A DNA stretch of 64,000 nucleotides, taken from positions 89,518-153,517 of the forward strand of contig JAURZI010000135.1 of the NCBI GenBank assembly GCA_030653435.1, given 5' to 3'. A program made the position numbers and the translations under genes. Below, piece by piece: positions 52,140 to 61,400 of the stretch (the stretch's first letter is position 1; the number at the start of each line of letters is the position of its first letter). The notes beneath the pieces were generated by a model, which was not told where the DNA came from, did not search any database, and was given only the letters and a program-made list of their open reading frames with translations. This DNA comes from Methylovulum sp. GTDB taxonomy: Bacteria > Pseudomonadota > Gammaproteobacteria > Methylococcales > Methylomonadaceae.

Positions 52140-52613
52140 CTAGTCAGTAGCGGCGGCGTTATATTTTTCGATCAAGCCCAGCGCTTTTTCCAGGGTTTTA
52201 TCGGTTTGTTCGCACAGATCCAGTAAACTTGGAAAGCCCCAGCGGTGCGTGTCGCGCAGGATTTTGTCGACGACGACCAGCTTGCCGACCATAATCAATG
52301 CGCGACCGAAGCCTTCGTGGGTCAGATTGACCATAGGCACCGCCATCAAACCGCTTTTTTTCTCCAGCAAGGTTGCCAACGAGTTGTAATAGGCTTTGAT
52401 GCGGGCGATAGTCAAACCGTCAGGGTCGCCGACCACCGGGATTTCGCGCTTGCGCTCCTTGGTCAGCACCAACGGGTCGATGATTTTGGCGGCTGACCAG
52501 CCATCATAAGTGTCGTAAGTGTCGATAGCGCGTAACTGTTTGATTAAATCTTTGACGATATCGGATTCTAGGGACGTATCGTCTTCCTGAACGACTAAAG
52601 TAGCTGTGGACAT
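52140..52613 (-). CDS. NifX-associated nitrogen fixation protein (DUF269)
   Basis: Protein of 157 aa from ATG 52613 with GGAG upstream; the frame opens at 52685. DUF269 signatures are DTYDTYDGWSAAKIIDPLVLTKERKREIPVVGDPD, YNSLATLLEKKSGLMAVPMVNLTHEGFGRALIMVGKLVVVDK and LRDTHRWGFPSL. Members always lie near nifX and are needed for nitrogen fixation in some species, with an unclear step. 119 bp before it is a short non-coding gap. Confidence 0.93.
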   Translation of the reverse strand: MSTATLVVQEDDTSLESDIVKDLIKQLRAIDTYDTYDGWSAAKIIDPLVLTKERKREIPVVGDPDGLTIARIKAYYNSLATLLEKKSGLMAVPMVNLTHEGFGRALIMVGKLVVVDKILRDTHRWGFPSLLDLCEQTDKTLEKALGLIEKYNAAATD

Positions 52614-52731
52614 GGTGTGTTGCTCCGTTATAAATAAAGGGTAGAGTACGCACGCGCCCCATAGGGTATTGCGTACCGTGTTCAAAGTCAGAGATAGGTA
52701 CGCCGTGCGTACCCTACGGTTTTATGGGACG

Positions 52732-53217
52732 CTATTCCTCCCAGCCCTCATTTTCCATGGCATCAAAACGGTTGGCATCAGGGCCTTTGTGCTTAGTAAT
52801 CGCTTTCGCCAGCCAACTGGACGGGCCGGCTTTTAATTCGTTTTGCAGGTCAACGATCAAGTCCTTGATCTTGCTGCCCTCATGCACTTTTACCGGTTGG
52901 ATGCCTCCACTGATCAACTGGTTGATCGCGGATGCGCCTATCGCTTGGCAATACACAGCCGCGCAGCCGTCCAGCAACTGGATTTTCACCGATAATTTGT
53001 CTTCATTGCCGTCCTGTGCCAGTTCGCCGAACTGTGCGGCTTCCAGTAATTGCGAATCATCCATGTCGACGGCATAGACGGCAAACGATTTGGCCGAACC
53101 AAAATGCTGGTTGACGTATTCCATATCGGTGGTGGCAAAGGCTATCTTTAAAGCCGTATCCATAAATTTATCCTCGTCGGTATCCTGCACGATGTGCAGA
53201 TGTCTGCTTAATGACAT
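52732..53217 (-). CDS. nifX: Nitrogen fixation protein NifX
   Basis: FeMo-cofactor precursor (NifB-co/VK) binding protein of 161 aa. Signatures are LKIAFATTDMEYVNQHFGSAKSFAVYAVD, LLDGCAAVYCQAIGASAINQL and GIQPVKVHEG. ATG 53217 is supported by overall length and an N terminus (RHLHIVQDTDEDKF) like that of Azotobacter NifX. It overlaps nifN by 10 bases. Confidence 0.95.
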   Translation of the reverse strand: MSLSRHLHIVQDTDEDKFMDTALKIAFATTDMEYVNQHFGSAKSFAVYAVDMDDSQLLEAAQFGELAQDGNEDKLSVKIQLLDGCAAVYCQAIGASAINQLISGGIQPVKVHEGSKIKDLIVDLQNELKAGPSSWLAKAITKHKGPDANRFDAMENEGWEE

Positions 53218-54605
53218 GATGTTGCCGGTATTTCACGTTCTGATGCGGGCTTTTGCCCATAGATCGAGTGATATACCGGAATTTCCTCATGCGAAAAATT
53301 GATGACCAGATTGGCTAAGTCAAACAAGGTTTGCCGCGAGCCCCGGTAACCTATCCAGGTTTTTTGGTAGCCGCCGATAATGTCGTACAACGGAAACCCG
53401 GCCCTTAATATAGGTACTCCCAAGCGTTCTGCGGTGTCGACGGCATGCGAATTGCCGATCACCAGTTGCGCCTGTTGCGCCTTGCCGATCAATTCCATAT
53501 CTTCCAGGTCGCCGATCTTGATGCTGGCAACCGGAATACGCGTCAGCAGCGGCGTGTTGCACGAGGTCACGGCGGCGACGATTTCGGCGCCCATTTCCTG
53601 AAGCTGGGCCACAAACGCCGCCAGCAAATCGGCATCGGCAGCGATGGCAATACGCAGCTGGCCTAGCATGAAATGCGTGTCCAGCATGGCATCCTGCAAC
53701 TGGGCGCGTTGCCGCTCCAGGCGTTCCGGTACGGCTTGGCCGCTGATGTCCGACAGTATGCACATCAGCGCATCATTGGCGTGCAGGCCGTACAAATGGT
53801 CTAGCGCATAACTGGGCACGCCGGTTTTTTGCGCGAGCAGTTCAGCCGCTTTTTGTAACGACGGGCCAATAACGACAGTCGCCAGCGCATCACCCAGTGT
53901 CGCCATTTCTGAGATCAGCGTACCGCCTATGGTCACCGGACTGAAATCATCCTCGGTTAGACAGCCATCCAGCGAATCGGATAAATCAGGCACAAACACC
54001 GGGCGTAATTGAAACTGCTCGAATATATCCCGCAAGGCTTCCAGGTCGCCGGGCGTCAGCATGTAATTGACCAGCACATTGACTTGGCGCTTACGCTTGC
54101 CGGGTTGGGTGCCTGCGTCTTTTGCGTCCGGTACGGTTGCCCGAATGATTTCCGTCAAGGTCGCCGCATAACCGGTTTCCACGCTGCCGGTAAAATCCGG
54201 CGTATTCACGGCGACAACGGCAATGTCGTCAAATTCAGGGTTAGCCTCGCGGAATTCCCGGACATTCCTGTGCACATCGGCGCCTTGCGTTTCGGCGAGG
54301 CCGGTCGTCAAAATGGTTATCAGTGCCGGACGGGATTTTTCTGCAATCACTTTAATGCCGGTCACGACGTTCTCATCAGCGCCCATCACCGAACTGCCCT
54401 GATCCATCGCAGTGCTTTGCAACGGGATAGGTTCGCGGAAATGGCGGACAAAAAACACCTTCGCAAATGCCGTGCAACCTTGCGAGCCGTGCAGCATCGG
54501 CATGGCGCGGTTAAAACCCAGTGTCGCCAAGGAGCCGCCTATCGGCTGGCTGGCTTTCAGCGGATTGACAGACAGGGCCTTGTTGCGTTTTAAGATTTCA
54601 GTCAT
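53208..54605 (-). CDS. nifN: Nitrogenase FeMo-cofactor assembly protein NifN
   Basis: Beta-like scaffold subunit of NifEN, 465 aa. It begins RNKALSVNPLKASQPIGGSLATLGFNRAMPMLHGSQGCTAF, with the HGSQGC cluster cysteine, and has the interface segment TTGLAETQGADVHRNVREF. C-terminal marks are YQKTWIGYRGSRQTLFDLAN and IPVYHSIYGQKP. NifEN converts the NifB product to FeMo cofactor. An AGGTGA ribosome site is 6 bases before the ATG. A sigma54-type promoter with NifA-type site lies 73-150 bp upstream. nifE, normally its neighbour, is not adjacent. Confidence 0.95.
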   Translation of the reverse strand: MTEILKRNKALSVNPLKASQPIGGSLATLGFNRAMPMLHGSQGCTAFAKVFFVRHFREPIPLQSTAMDQGSSVMGADENVVTGIKVIAEKSRPALITILTTGLAETQGADVHRNVREFREANPEFDDIAVVAVNTPDFTGSVETGYAATLTEIIRATVPDAKDAGTQPGKRKRQVNVLVNYMLTPGDLEALRDIFEQFQLRPVFVPDLSDSLDGCLTEDDFSPVTIGGTLISEMATLGDALATVVIGPSLQKAAELLAQKTGVPSYALDHLYGLHANDALMCILSDISGQAVPERLERQRAQLQDAMLDTHFMLGQLRIAIAADADLLAAFVAQLQEMGAEIVAAVTSCNTPLLTRIPVASIKIGDLEDMELIGKAQQAQLVIGNSHAVDTAERLGVPILRAGFPLYDIIGGYQKTWIGYRGSRQTLFDLANLVINFSHEEIPVYHSIYGQKPASEREIPATSCH

Positions 54606-54677
54606 GCCGTCACCTGGTTATGGGTCGCAAGCGGAAGATGGGTTTCAGAACGTTAGTTTTGTGTTGTTATTGATTAA

Positions 54678-54692
54678 GCAATCACTGTGCCA
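54678..54692 (-). promoter_or_regulatory. Sigma54-type promoter of nifN
   Basis: Minus strand TGGCACAGTGATTGC matches the consensus TGGCAC-N5-TTGC at every defined position. The expected start site is near 54666, giving a leader of about 60 bases for nifN. Confidence 0.88.
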
Positions 54693-54735
54693 CTAACTAT
54701 CTCTATGAATTGTAAATAAATAATGCTTTTTGCAT

Positions 54736-54751
54736 TGTCGCAAAGCCGACA
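54736..54751. promoter_or_regulatory. NifA-type upstream activator site of nifN
   Basis: TGTCGCAAAGCCGACA, a perfect TGT-N10-ACA dyad identical in 16 bases to the site at 47546-47561. It is about 45 bp upstream of the -24 element, closer than the usual 80-150 bp. Confidence 0.72.
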
Positions 54752-54906
54752 ATGGCGCGAGGGGATGTAGGATTGTTGCGATTATTCAAGGGAGGCTGTT
54801 GCCCCGCCTAAAAGTCAGCGTTTATAGTTAGGCCAACCATAAAGTGGCATTGGCTAACTGGGGTTGGCATAATACCTAGGTTTACTTCACCTATTGCGGA
54901 CAAAAT

Positions 54907-55218
54907 ATGACGAATACAGAATCAGGGTCAGACAAGCGCCAACATCCTCGGGTGGCTATTGAAGTTGACTATAGGCTGTTCTTAAACGGCAAGCACTATA
55001 TCGGTAAAACCAGCAATATCAGTGCAAACGGGGCATTTTTGGTTGTTCCTGAACCGGGAATACCGCCTTCGTGCGTTTCCCAATTTGGCGATCTCGATAT
55101 TATGCTCAATGGCCAGTGGTCGCATTACCGTTGTGAAATTATTTACGTGGGCACAGACGATGAGTCATTCAGCGCGGGTGCGGGGGTGCTGAATATTTTC
55201 GCAAAACGTTTGGAATGA
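54907..55218 (+). CDS. PilZ domain protein (c-di-GMP-binding type)
   Basis: Protein of 103 aa. Unlike the PilZ at 3555-3905, it carries the ligand motif: RQHPRVAIEVDYR (RxxxR type) near residue 10, and SNISANGAFLVV (D/NxSxxG type) near 39. It should bind cyclic di-GMP. A short hairpin with ATGATACC/GGTATCAT overlaps its stop (55215-55236). Confidence 0.85.
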   Translation: MTNTESGSDKRQHPRVAIEVDYRLFLNGKHYIGKTSNISANGAFLVVPEPGIPPSCVSQFGDLDIMLNGQWSHYRCEIIYVGTDDESFSAGAGVLNIFAKRLE

Positions 55219-55261
55219 TACCGGTTTGGTATCATCGGCGGGTTGGCTAACGGCAACCGGC

Positions 55262-56623
55262 TTAGGAAAAAATCCCCATCACGGTATGCACCCGTTGCTG
55301 TGCTTTATGTAGCACATCCAGTGAAAAATCGGGTGTCAATTTGCCGTTTTTTAGTTTGGCATAAGCGGGAATGGAATTGATATAGGGCAGCTGTTTTGCT
55401 TTTTGCGAACCGATGTAGCTATGCAGTTTAGCCAGGATAACAATATCGATCAGGTGGGCTTTGCCGTCGCCACTGTCATAAAGCCAATCTTCAGCGTGCA
55501 TGGGGATATGCACCAGTTCGTCTGAAAAACCCAGGGTGTGCAACACCAATGCGCCTACCGATGGGCTGAGCAAGGACATGGTGGCTTGTAGCTTTTCCAG
55601 ATCCGGGTAGTCATCAGGATATTGTTCGGCAAAATGCAAGACCGGGATAGCGCCTATATTACTGATTAATCCGGCCAATAAAGCGTCTTCTGGATTGACG
55701 GCGCCGCTGCATTCTTCGGCCAGGACAAAGCAGAGGCTCGATACATACAGACTGCTTTTCCATAGCGACTGCATGATTTTCATTAGCTTGGGATCTTTGC
55801 AATGGAACAATTGCTTCATGCTGATACCCATGACGAGATTGCGGGTTGCGTCCAGGCCTAAGCGACTAACGGCGTCATGGCAGTTGGTGATGCTTGAGGT
55901 CGGTGCGTACAGGGCGCTGTTGGCAATCTGGATTAACTTGGTCACGATGGGGGCATCTATTTGAATAATGTCAACCACTTCTTTGACACCTATGTCGCCC
56001 AGCAGCGCATTTTTTAATTTTACGGCAACATGGGGCAGTGACGGCAGGCTGAGTTTGTTGTCCCGGTAAGCTTTGGAAAATGAGTTGAAAAAGCGCTTGT
56101 CGGCAATTTCATCGGGCAGTTCAACATCAAGCAGCTTAACGGTATAAACCTGCTCGCGGCTTTTATTCGTCCACATCTGGATAATCTTGCCGGACATGGC
56201 CAGTATTGTTACCTGGGTTTTCGCCACGGCGGTAGCGCCAAAAAAGTTGCCGCAGTCCAGCGGCAGCTTGGCGAGCGGGGAGTCATCGGTGACGATATAA
56301 CGGCTGTTGCTATTCGGCTGGAACTCGATACTGCCTTGCAGCAGATAGAATATGGCGTTTCTTTGCTGGCCCAATATGAACAGGATTGATCCGGGCGTAT
56401 AGCTTAAAGTTTGCTGATCCAGATTTTCAACATAGATGTCATCGAGTTCCCTGAGCGGGGCAAGTTTTTTTAATAAGGCCAGCGGGTATTTTTGGCTGCT
56501 GACGCTGGCGGGTTTGCTGCACAAGAAAGGCTTATGAAGGCCGGGCGTGGGGATTTCGGCCGCTGGTTTGGTTGCCCTCTTGGGGCTTAGGGTTCGGGAA
56601 AATAATGCAGTAAACCAGTTCAT
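55262..56623 (-). CDS. HDOD domain protein with cyclic-nucleotide-binding domain
   Basis: Protein of 453 aa. Residues about 60-150 form a cNMP-binding-like beta barrel (PGSILFILGQQRNAIFYLLQGSIEF). Residues about 190-390 are an HDOD domain (LPSLPHVAVKLKNAL, VVDIIQIDAPIVTKLIQIANSALYAP, CHDAVSRLGLDATRNLVMGISM). HDOD proteins act in stress or c-di-GMP-linked signalling without HD phosphohydrolase residues. It converges with the PilZ gene. Confidence 0.87.
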   Translation of the reverse strand: MNWFTALFSRTLSPKRATKPAAEIPTPGLHKPFLCSKPASVSSQKYPLALLKKLAPLRELDDIYVENLDQQTLSYTPGSILFILGQQRNAIFYLLQGSIEFQPNSNSRYIVTDDSPLAKLPLDCGNFFGATAVAKTQVTILAMSGKIIQMWTNKSREQVYTVKLLDVELPDEIADKRFFNSFSKAYRDNKLSLPSLPHVAVKLKNALLGDIGVKEVVDIIQIDAPIVTKLIQIANSALYAPTSSITNCHDAVSRLGLDATRNLVMGISMKQLFHCKDPKLMKIMQSLWKSSLYVSSLCFVLAEECSGAVNPEDALLAGLISNIGAIPVLHFAEQYPDDYPDLEKLQATMSLLSPSVGALVLHTLGFSDELVHIPMHAEDWLYDSGDGKAHLIDIVILAKLHSYIGSQKAKQLPYINSIPAYAKLKNGKLTPDFSLDVLHKAQQRVHTVMGIFS

Positions 56624-57159
56624 AATTGCTTTCTCAATTGTTGCGCGGGATAACAGATAAGGGTAATGAATAGAAAAGCCTGTGGTGGCTATATTAAAGG
56701 ATTGTCAACAAATAGCCATCAGGCATCAATGGGTGGCGTGGCCCGCCCTAAAACAAAACCAGGATGCGGGCCTTCCTGTAACAGCACAGTGACGCTTAAC
56801 TACGCAGTAAAAAGCACTTCGCCCACCCTATGCCGCTGACTTAAGCATTAGCCATTTTCTAGCCTTACCCTGTCGCCATTTATTAATAGGCTTCCGTGAT
56901 GCGTTGGGGATATGATTCTCTGGGTTGTTGGAGATAATGTTTGATACGGGCTATCTCATGCAGTAGATCCTGAGATATGCTAAGCGTCAGGTCTGGATTT
57001 TTTGCCGTACTGGCAATCACACGTGACCACGATGGCGAACATTTTTTGTTCGGCTATGGAAGGTTTCAATAAACTAACCAGTGACTCTGCCGGATAGAGG
57101 TTTTATGTCATGGCCTGTTATTTTAATGAACTATAAGCTCACTTGCTCTGAGGTACAAA
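56624..57159. other. Gap before the lectin gene
   Basis: 536 bp between divergent genes. The right-hand part (56883-57100) contains a possible gene remnant read on the minus strand. The left-hand part shows no recognisable structure. Confidence 0.5.
56883..57100 (-). pseudogene. Possible small gene remnant
   Basis: On the minus strand a frame ends VIASTAKNPDLTLSISQDLL then HEIARIKHYLQQPRESYPQR and ITEAY before a TAA (56885-56883). Upstream it is joined, with a stop or frame change, to ESLVSLLKPSIAEQKMFAIVV. Both look protein-like, but no family was recognised and there is no clean start. It may be a decayed small gene or chance. Confidence 0.3.
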
Positions 57160-58089
57160 ATGCAATCACTTCTTAACAAAGTAGGATTAACAACTCTGAT
57201 GATATGGGTAACACATTCAGCATCAGCGCTCACCTATAACGGTTTTGCCGATGTTGCTGATTTACAGCTCAATGGCAGTGCAGCAAAGCATCATGCTGCG
57301 TTGAGATTGACTTCCTCGGACCTGCAATATTTCCAGAGTGGCAGCGCTTTCCATAAAACGACCCTAAGCGCAGCAAAATTTAGCAGCTTTTTTAAATTTC
57401 GAATTACCCAAAAGGGTGGTTATATTTCCGGAACAAAAACAGGCGGGGATGGTTTTGTTTTTGTAATTCAACCCATTTCTCCAACTGCAATAGGCGACTC
57501 AGGAGGGCATATGGGCTACGCGGGTATTACGGGTGGTAGTGTCGCGGTTGAATTTGATGGCTTTCAAAATACAAATTCTAACGACCCCGTATTGCCGCAT
57601 GTGGCTATTGACGTTAACGGTAGTACGATTCATGACGGAACATTGCCGGTTAGAAAAATATTACCCGGTTTTAATGACGGCCGCATTTGGTACGCATGGA
57701 TTGATTACGATAGTAAAACCTTGACAGTTCGGGTCAGCCCAACAGCGGTCAGGCCAGTAAACCCGCAATTGAAAAAAGAACTGGATATTCCCACACTATT
57801 AGGCAATGTCACTGATGCGTATGTAGGCTTTACTGCCGGTACCGGGGGATTTTGGGAAAATCACGATATTCTGTATTGGGAATATCGGGAAGCTTATCAG
57901 CCTGTGGAAGTATTAGGCGGTATTGGGGATCGGATGCAAGCGGTTGCGGTGACTTGCCAAAACCTTGATACTAATCAAATTGTCGAAATTCCAGCAGCTA
58001 AAACAAACGCCTGGGATTGTGAAAAGGCCGGATTTGTCGGTCATCCAGGAAATAACACCGTTATTACCATCAAGGGTACGCTTAAATAA
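57160..58089 (+). CDS. Secreted L-type lectin domain protein
   Basis: Protein of 309 aa with a signal peptide (residues 1-24, cleavage near SASA). The mature part is a legume-lectin-like domain: GGDGFVFVIQPIS near residue 98, AVEFDGFQNTNSNDPVLPHVAID (metal and sugar loop) near 130, and TDAYVGFTAGTGGFWENHDILYWEY near 215. The pattern D-G-F-x-F and E-F-D-x-F-x-N is typical of L-type lectins. A C-terminal extension follows (residues 245-309). Probably binds a glycan outside the cell. Confidence 0.85.
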   Translation: MQSLLNKVGLTTLMIWVTHSASALTYNGFADVADLQLNGSAAKHHAALRLTSSDLQYFQSGSAFHKTTLSAAKFSSFFKFRITQKGGYISGTKTGGDGFVFVIQPISPTAIGDSGGHMGYAGITGGSVAVEFDGFQNTNSNDPVLPHVAIDVNGSTIHDGTLPVRKILPGFNDGRIWYAWIDYDSKTLTVRVSPTAVRPVNPQLKKELDIPTLLGNVTDAYVGFTAGTGGFWENHDILYWEYREAYQPVEVLGGIGDRMQAVAVTCQNLDTNQIVEIPAAKTNAWDCEKAGFVGHPGNNTVITIKGTLK

Positions 58090-58428
58090 ATGACCACAAG
58101 CTAAAGTAGGGGGCAGGGTGGGCAAGCTGTTTTGCCCACCGATTGGATCTATATTTCGCCGACCAATAAGCGCGCCTATTGCAAAATTTTGCTTATGGAT
58201 ACGGCCCCGTAAGGGTGCCTAACCTTTATGCCTGGACGAAAAAGACGGCGGCATAGATGCCGGTAAGCACCAGCCCATCGGGTGGTAGAGGGCAACGATG
58301 CCATGCCGGGTGTTGCGAACCATAAATTATGCTCGAATAAATCCCTTATTAAGACTAATATTAATTGGAGTTGTAGTTGGCCGGGGGCCATCACACGGCA
58401 TCTTTTAGCCCTTCTTCAAGGTTGTCTT
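58090..58428. other. Gap between the lectin and nifJ
   Basis: About 340 bp. It holds a possible terminator hairpin (58117-58140) and then the leader of nifJ. The nifJ frame stays open from 58282, but the ATG at 58429 is clearly the start. I found no sigma54 promoter or TGT-N10-ACA site here. Confidence 0.6.
58117..58140 (+). terminator. Hairpin after the lectin gene
   Basis: GGTGGGCAA and TTGCCCACC (58117-58125 and 58132-58140) form a 9-bp GC-rich stem with a 6-base loop, 27 bp after the lectin stop. There is no T run, so it may act only weakly as a terminator. Confidence 0.5.
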
Positions 58429-61400
58429 ATGCAAAACCAACACACAGTGACCATCGACGGTAATCAGGCGGCGGCGACCATCGCGCACAAGCTTAATGAA
58501 GTGATTGCCATTTATCCCATAACCCCCGCCTCGCCTATGGGCGAATGGTCGGATGAATGGTCGGCGCATGGGCAGACCAATTTATGGGGAACCGTGCCGC
58601 AAGTCATCGAAATGCAGAGCGAGGCCGGGGCGGCGGGTGCAATACACGGAGCGTTGCAATCTGGTGCGTTGGCAACGACCTTCACTGCGTCGCAAGGCTT
58701 GCTGTTGATGTTGCCGAATATGTATAAAATCGCGGGCGAACTGACGGCCACGGTATTCCATATCGCCGCCCGCTCTCTGGCCTGTCAGGCCTTGTCGATA
58801 TTTGGTGACCACAGCGATGTGATGGCGGCACGGATGACGGGGTTTGGCATGCTGTGTTCGAATTCGCCGCAGGAAGTGCTGGATTTTGCGTTGATTGCTC
58901 ATGCCGCTGCCCTAGAAAGCCGGATACCGTTGATGCACTTTTTTGACGGTTTCAGGACTTCGCACGAAATAGCCAAGATAAGCATGCCCGGCGATGACGT
59001 GTTGCGGGCAATGATTAAGAACGAATGGCTACAGGCGCACCGTCGGCGTGGCTTAACGTCAGATCGCCCGGTTTTGCGCGGTACGGCGCAAAACCCCGAT
59101 GTGTATTTTCAGGCGCGGGAATCGGTCAATGCTTATTATCAAGCCATGCCGCAGATCGTGCAGCAGGCCATGGATCGCTACGCCGGACTGACCGGCCGCC
59201 AATACCGTTTGTTTGATTATCTGGGTTCGGAGCAGGCCGAGCGCGTGATTATTCTGATGGGTTCGGGTGCCGAAGCGGTTGAGGAAACGCTGGATTATCT
59301 GAACCTTCACGGCGAATCGGTCGGCATGCTGAAAGTGCGTTTATATCGTCCATTCGATGCCCAGTGTTTGCTCGCCGCGCTCCCTGCAAGCTGCAAAAAA
59401 ATCGCCGTACTGGATCGCACCAAGGAACCCGGTGCAAATGGCGAACCTTTATATAAAGATGTCGTGACCGCCATAGCCCAGGATCACCGCAAGTTTACCG
59501 GCTTCCCGACTATTATCGGCGGACGTTACGGCTTATCATCCAAAGAATTCACGCCCGGTATGATTAAGGCGGTTTTTGATGAACTGAAACAAGCGCAACC
59601 GAAAAACCAGTTCACCATTGGCATCTACGATGATGTTACGCACACCAGCCTGGACTGGGATACGGGTTTCCGCACGGATGCCCGGACGGATACCTTTCAG
59701 GCGATGTTCTACGGCCTGGGCAGCGACGGCACCGTCAGCGCTAATAAAAACAGCATTAAAATCATCGGCGAAGCTACGGATGGCTATGCCCAAGGCTATT
59801 TCGTCTACGACTCGAAAAAATCCGGCGCGGTCACCGTGTCGCATCTGCGTTTCGGCAAACAGCCGATACACTCGACTTATCTGATCGCCGACCACGACGC
59901 CCAGTTTATCGGCTGCCATCAGACGATATTTCTGGAACGTTATGATTTGCTTAAAAATGCCGCTGATAATGCCGTGTTTTTGCTGAATACGCCGCAACCG
60001 GCGGATCGCGTTTGGGCATCGTTACCAGCGCAGATGCAGCAGCAAATGCGGGCTAAAAATATCCGTTTTTATGTGATTGACGGTTATCAAGTGGCTGAAC
60101 TATGCGGCATGGGCAAGCATATCAACACCATCATGCAGACCTGTTTTTTCGCCATCTCCGGCGTGTTGCCGCAAGAACAGGCGATTGCCGCGATTAAGCA
60201 TGCGGTGGAAAAAAGCTACAGTAAAAAAGGCCAGCGCATTGTCGACTTGAATTTCAAGGCGATAGATGAAACCTTGGCGAATCTGCACCCCGTAGAGTAC
60301 ATACCGCATACCATCGCCTTGCAACATCAGGATAGGGCATCCCGTATTCCCGATACCGCCCCCGACTTTATCAAAAACGTCACCGCCGAAATTATTGCCG
60401 GAAGAGGCGACTTATTGCCCGTCAGCGCAATGCCCATAGACGGCACTTATCCAACCGGCACGGCGGCCTACGAAAAACGCAATCTGGCCTTGGAAATTCC
60501 CGTATGGGAAACCGATATATGCACCCAATGCGGCAAATGCGCGATGGTTTGCCCGCATGGCGTCATCCGCAGCAAGATTTACGGGATGGACATGCTGGAT
60601 AACGCGCCGGACAGATTCAAACACGCGCCGATGTTGGGCAAAGATTTTCCGGCAGGCTTGGCGATGAGCTATCAGGTATCGCCGGAAGATTGTACCGGCT
60701 GCACCTTGTGCGTGGATATTTGCCCGATACGCGACAAATCCAACGCCAGTCGCAAGGCTTTGAACATGCAGCCGCAAGCCCCGTTGCGCGAAGCCGAGCG
60801 CATTAACTGGGAATTCTTTTTAGGCATTCCCGAATACGACCGCCGCCTGCTCAAAACCAACACCATCAAAGGCGCTATGGTCATGCAGCCTTTGTTTGAG
60901 TTTTCCGGCGCCTGCGTCGGTTGCGGTGAAACGCCGTATTTAAAACTGGCCTCGCAATTATTCGGCGACCGTATGGTGATCGCCAATGCGACGGGTTGCT
61001 CGTCGATTTACGGCGGCAATTTGCCGACCACGCCGTGGACTAAAAACGCCGAGGGGCGCGGCCCGGCATGGAATAACTCGTTGTTTGAAGATAATGCCGA
61101 ATTCGGTTTGGGGATATGCGTTGCGCTAGACAAACAACGCGAATATGCCCATGAATTACTGGCATCGCTACGCGAAGCGCTAGGCGCGGAATGCGTCGAG
61201 GCCATTTTAAACGCCGACCAATCCGACGAAGCGGGTATTTATGAACAGCGCGAGCGTGTCACGGATTTAAAACAGCGCTTGGCTAAACTCACCGATAACA
61301 ACGCCGTGACCTTGCTGGAGCTTGCCGACCAGCTCTGCAAAAAAAGCGTCTGGATTATAGGCGGTGACGGTTGGGCCTATGACATCGGTTTTGGCGGCCT

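Larger units (their letters stand above)
54606..54906. other. Shared control region between nifN and the PilZ gene
   Basis: 301 bp between divergent genes. It holds the nifN sigma54-type promoter (54678-54692) and NifA-type site (54736-54751). To the right of 54760 a near-palindrome AGTTAG-GCCAA/TTGGC-TAACT (54836-54862) precedes the PilZ gene. Confidence 0.7.

Noticed and set aside
55215..55238. Intrinsic terminator shared by the PilZ and HDOD genes
   Set aside because: The ATGATACC/GGTATCAT hairpin overlaps the stop codon but has no T run on either side.
58090..58428. Sigma54 promoter or NifA-type site for nifJ
   Set aside because: No TGGCAC-N5-TTGC or TGT-N10-ACA match was found in the gap; nifJ may use another control.
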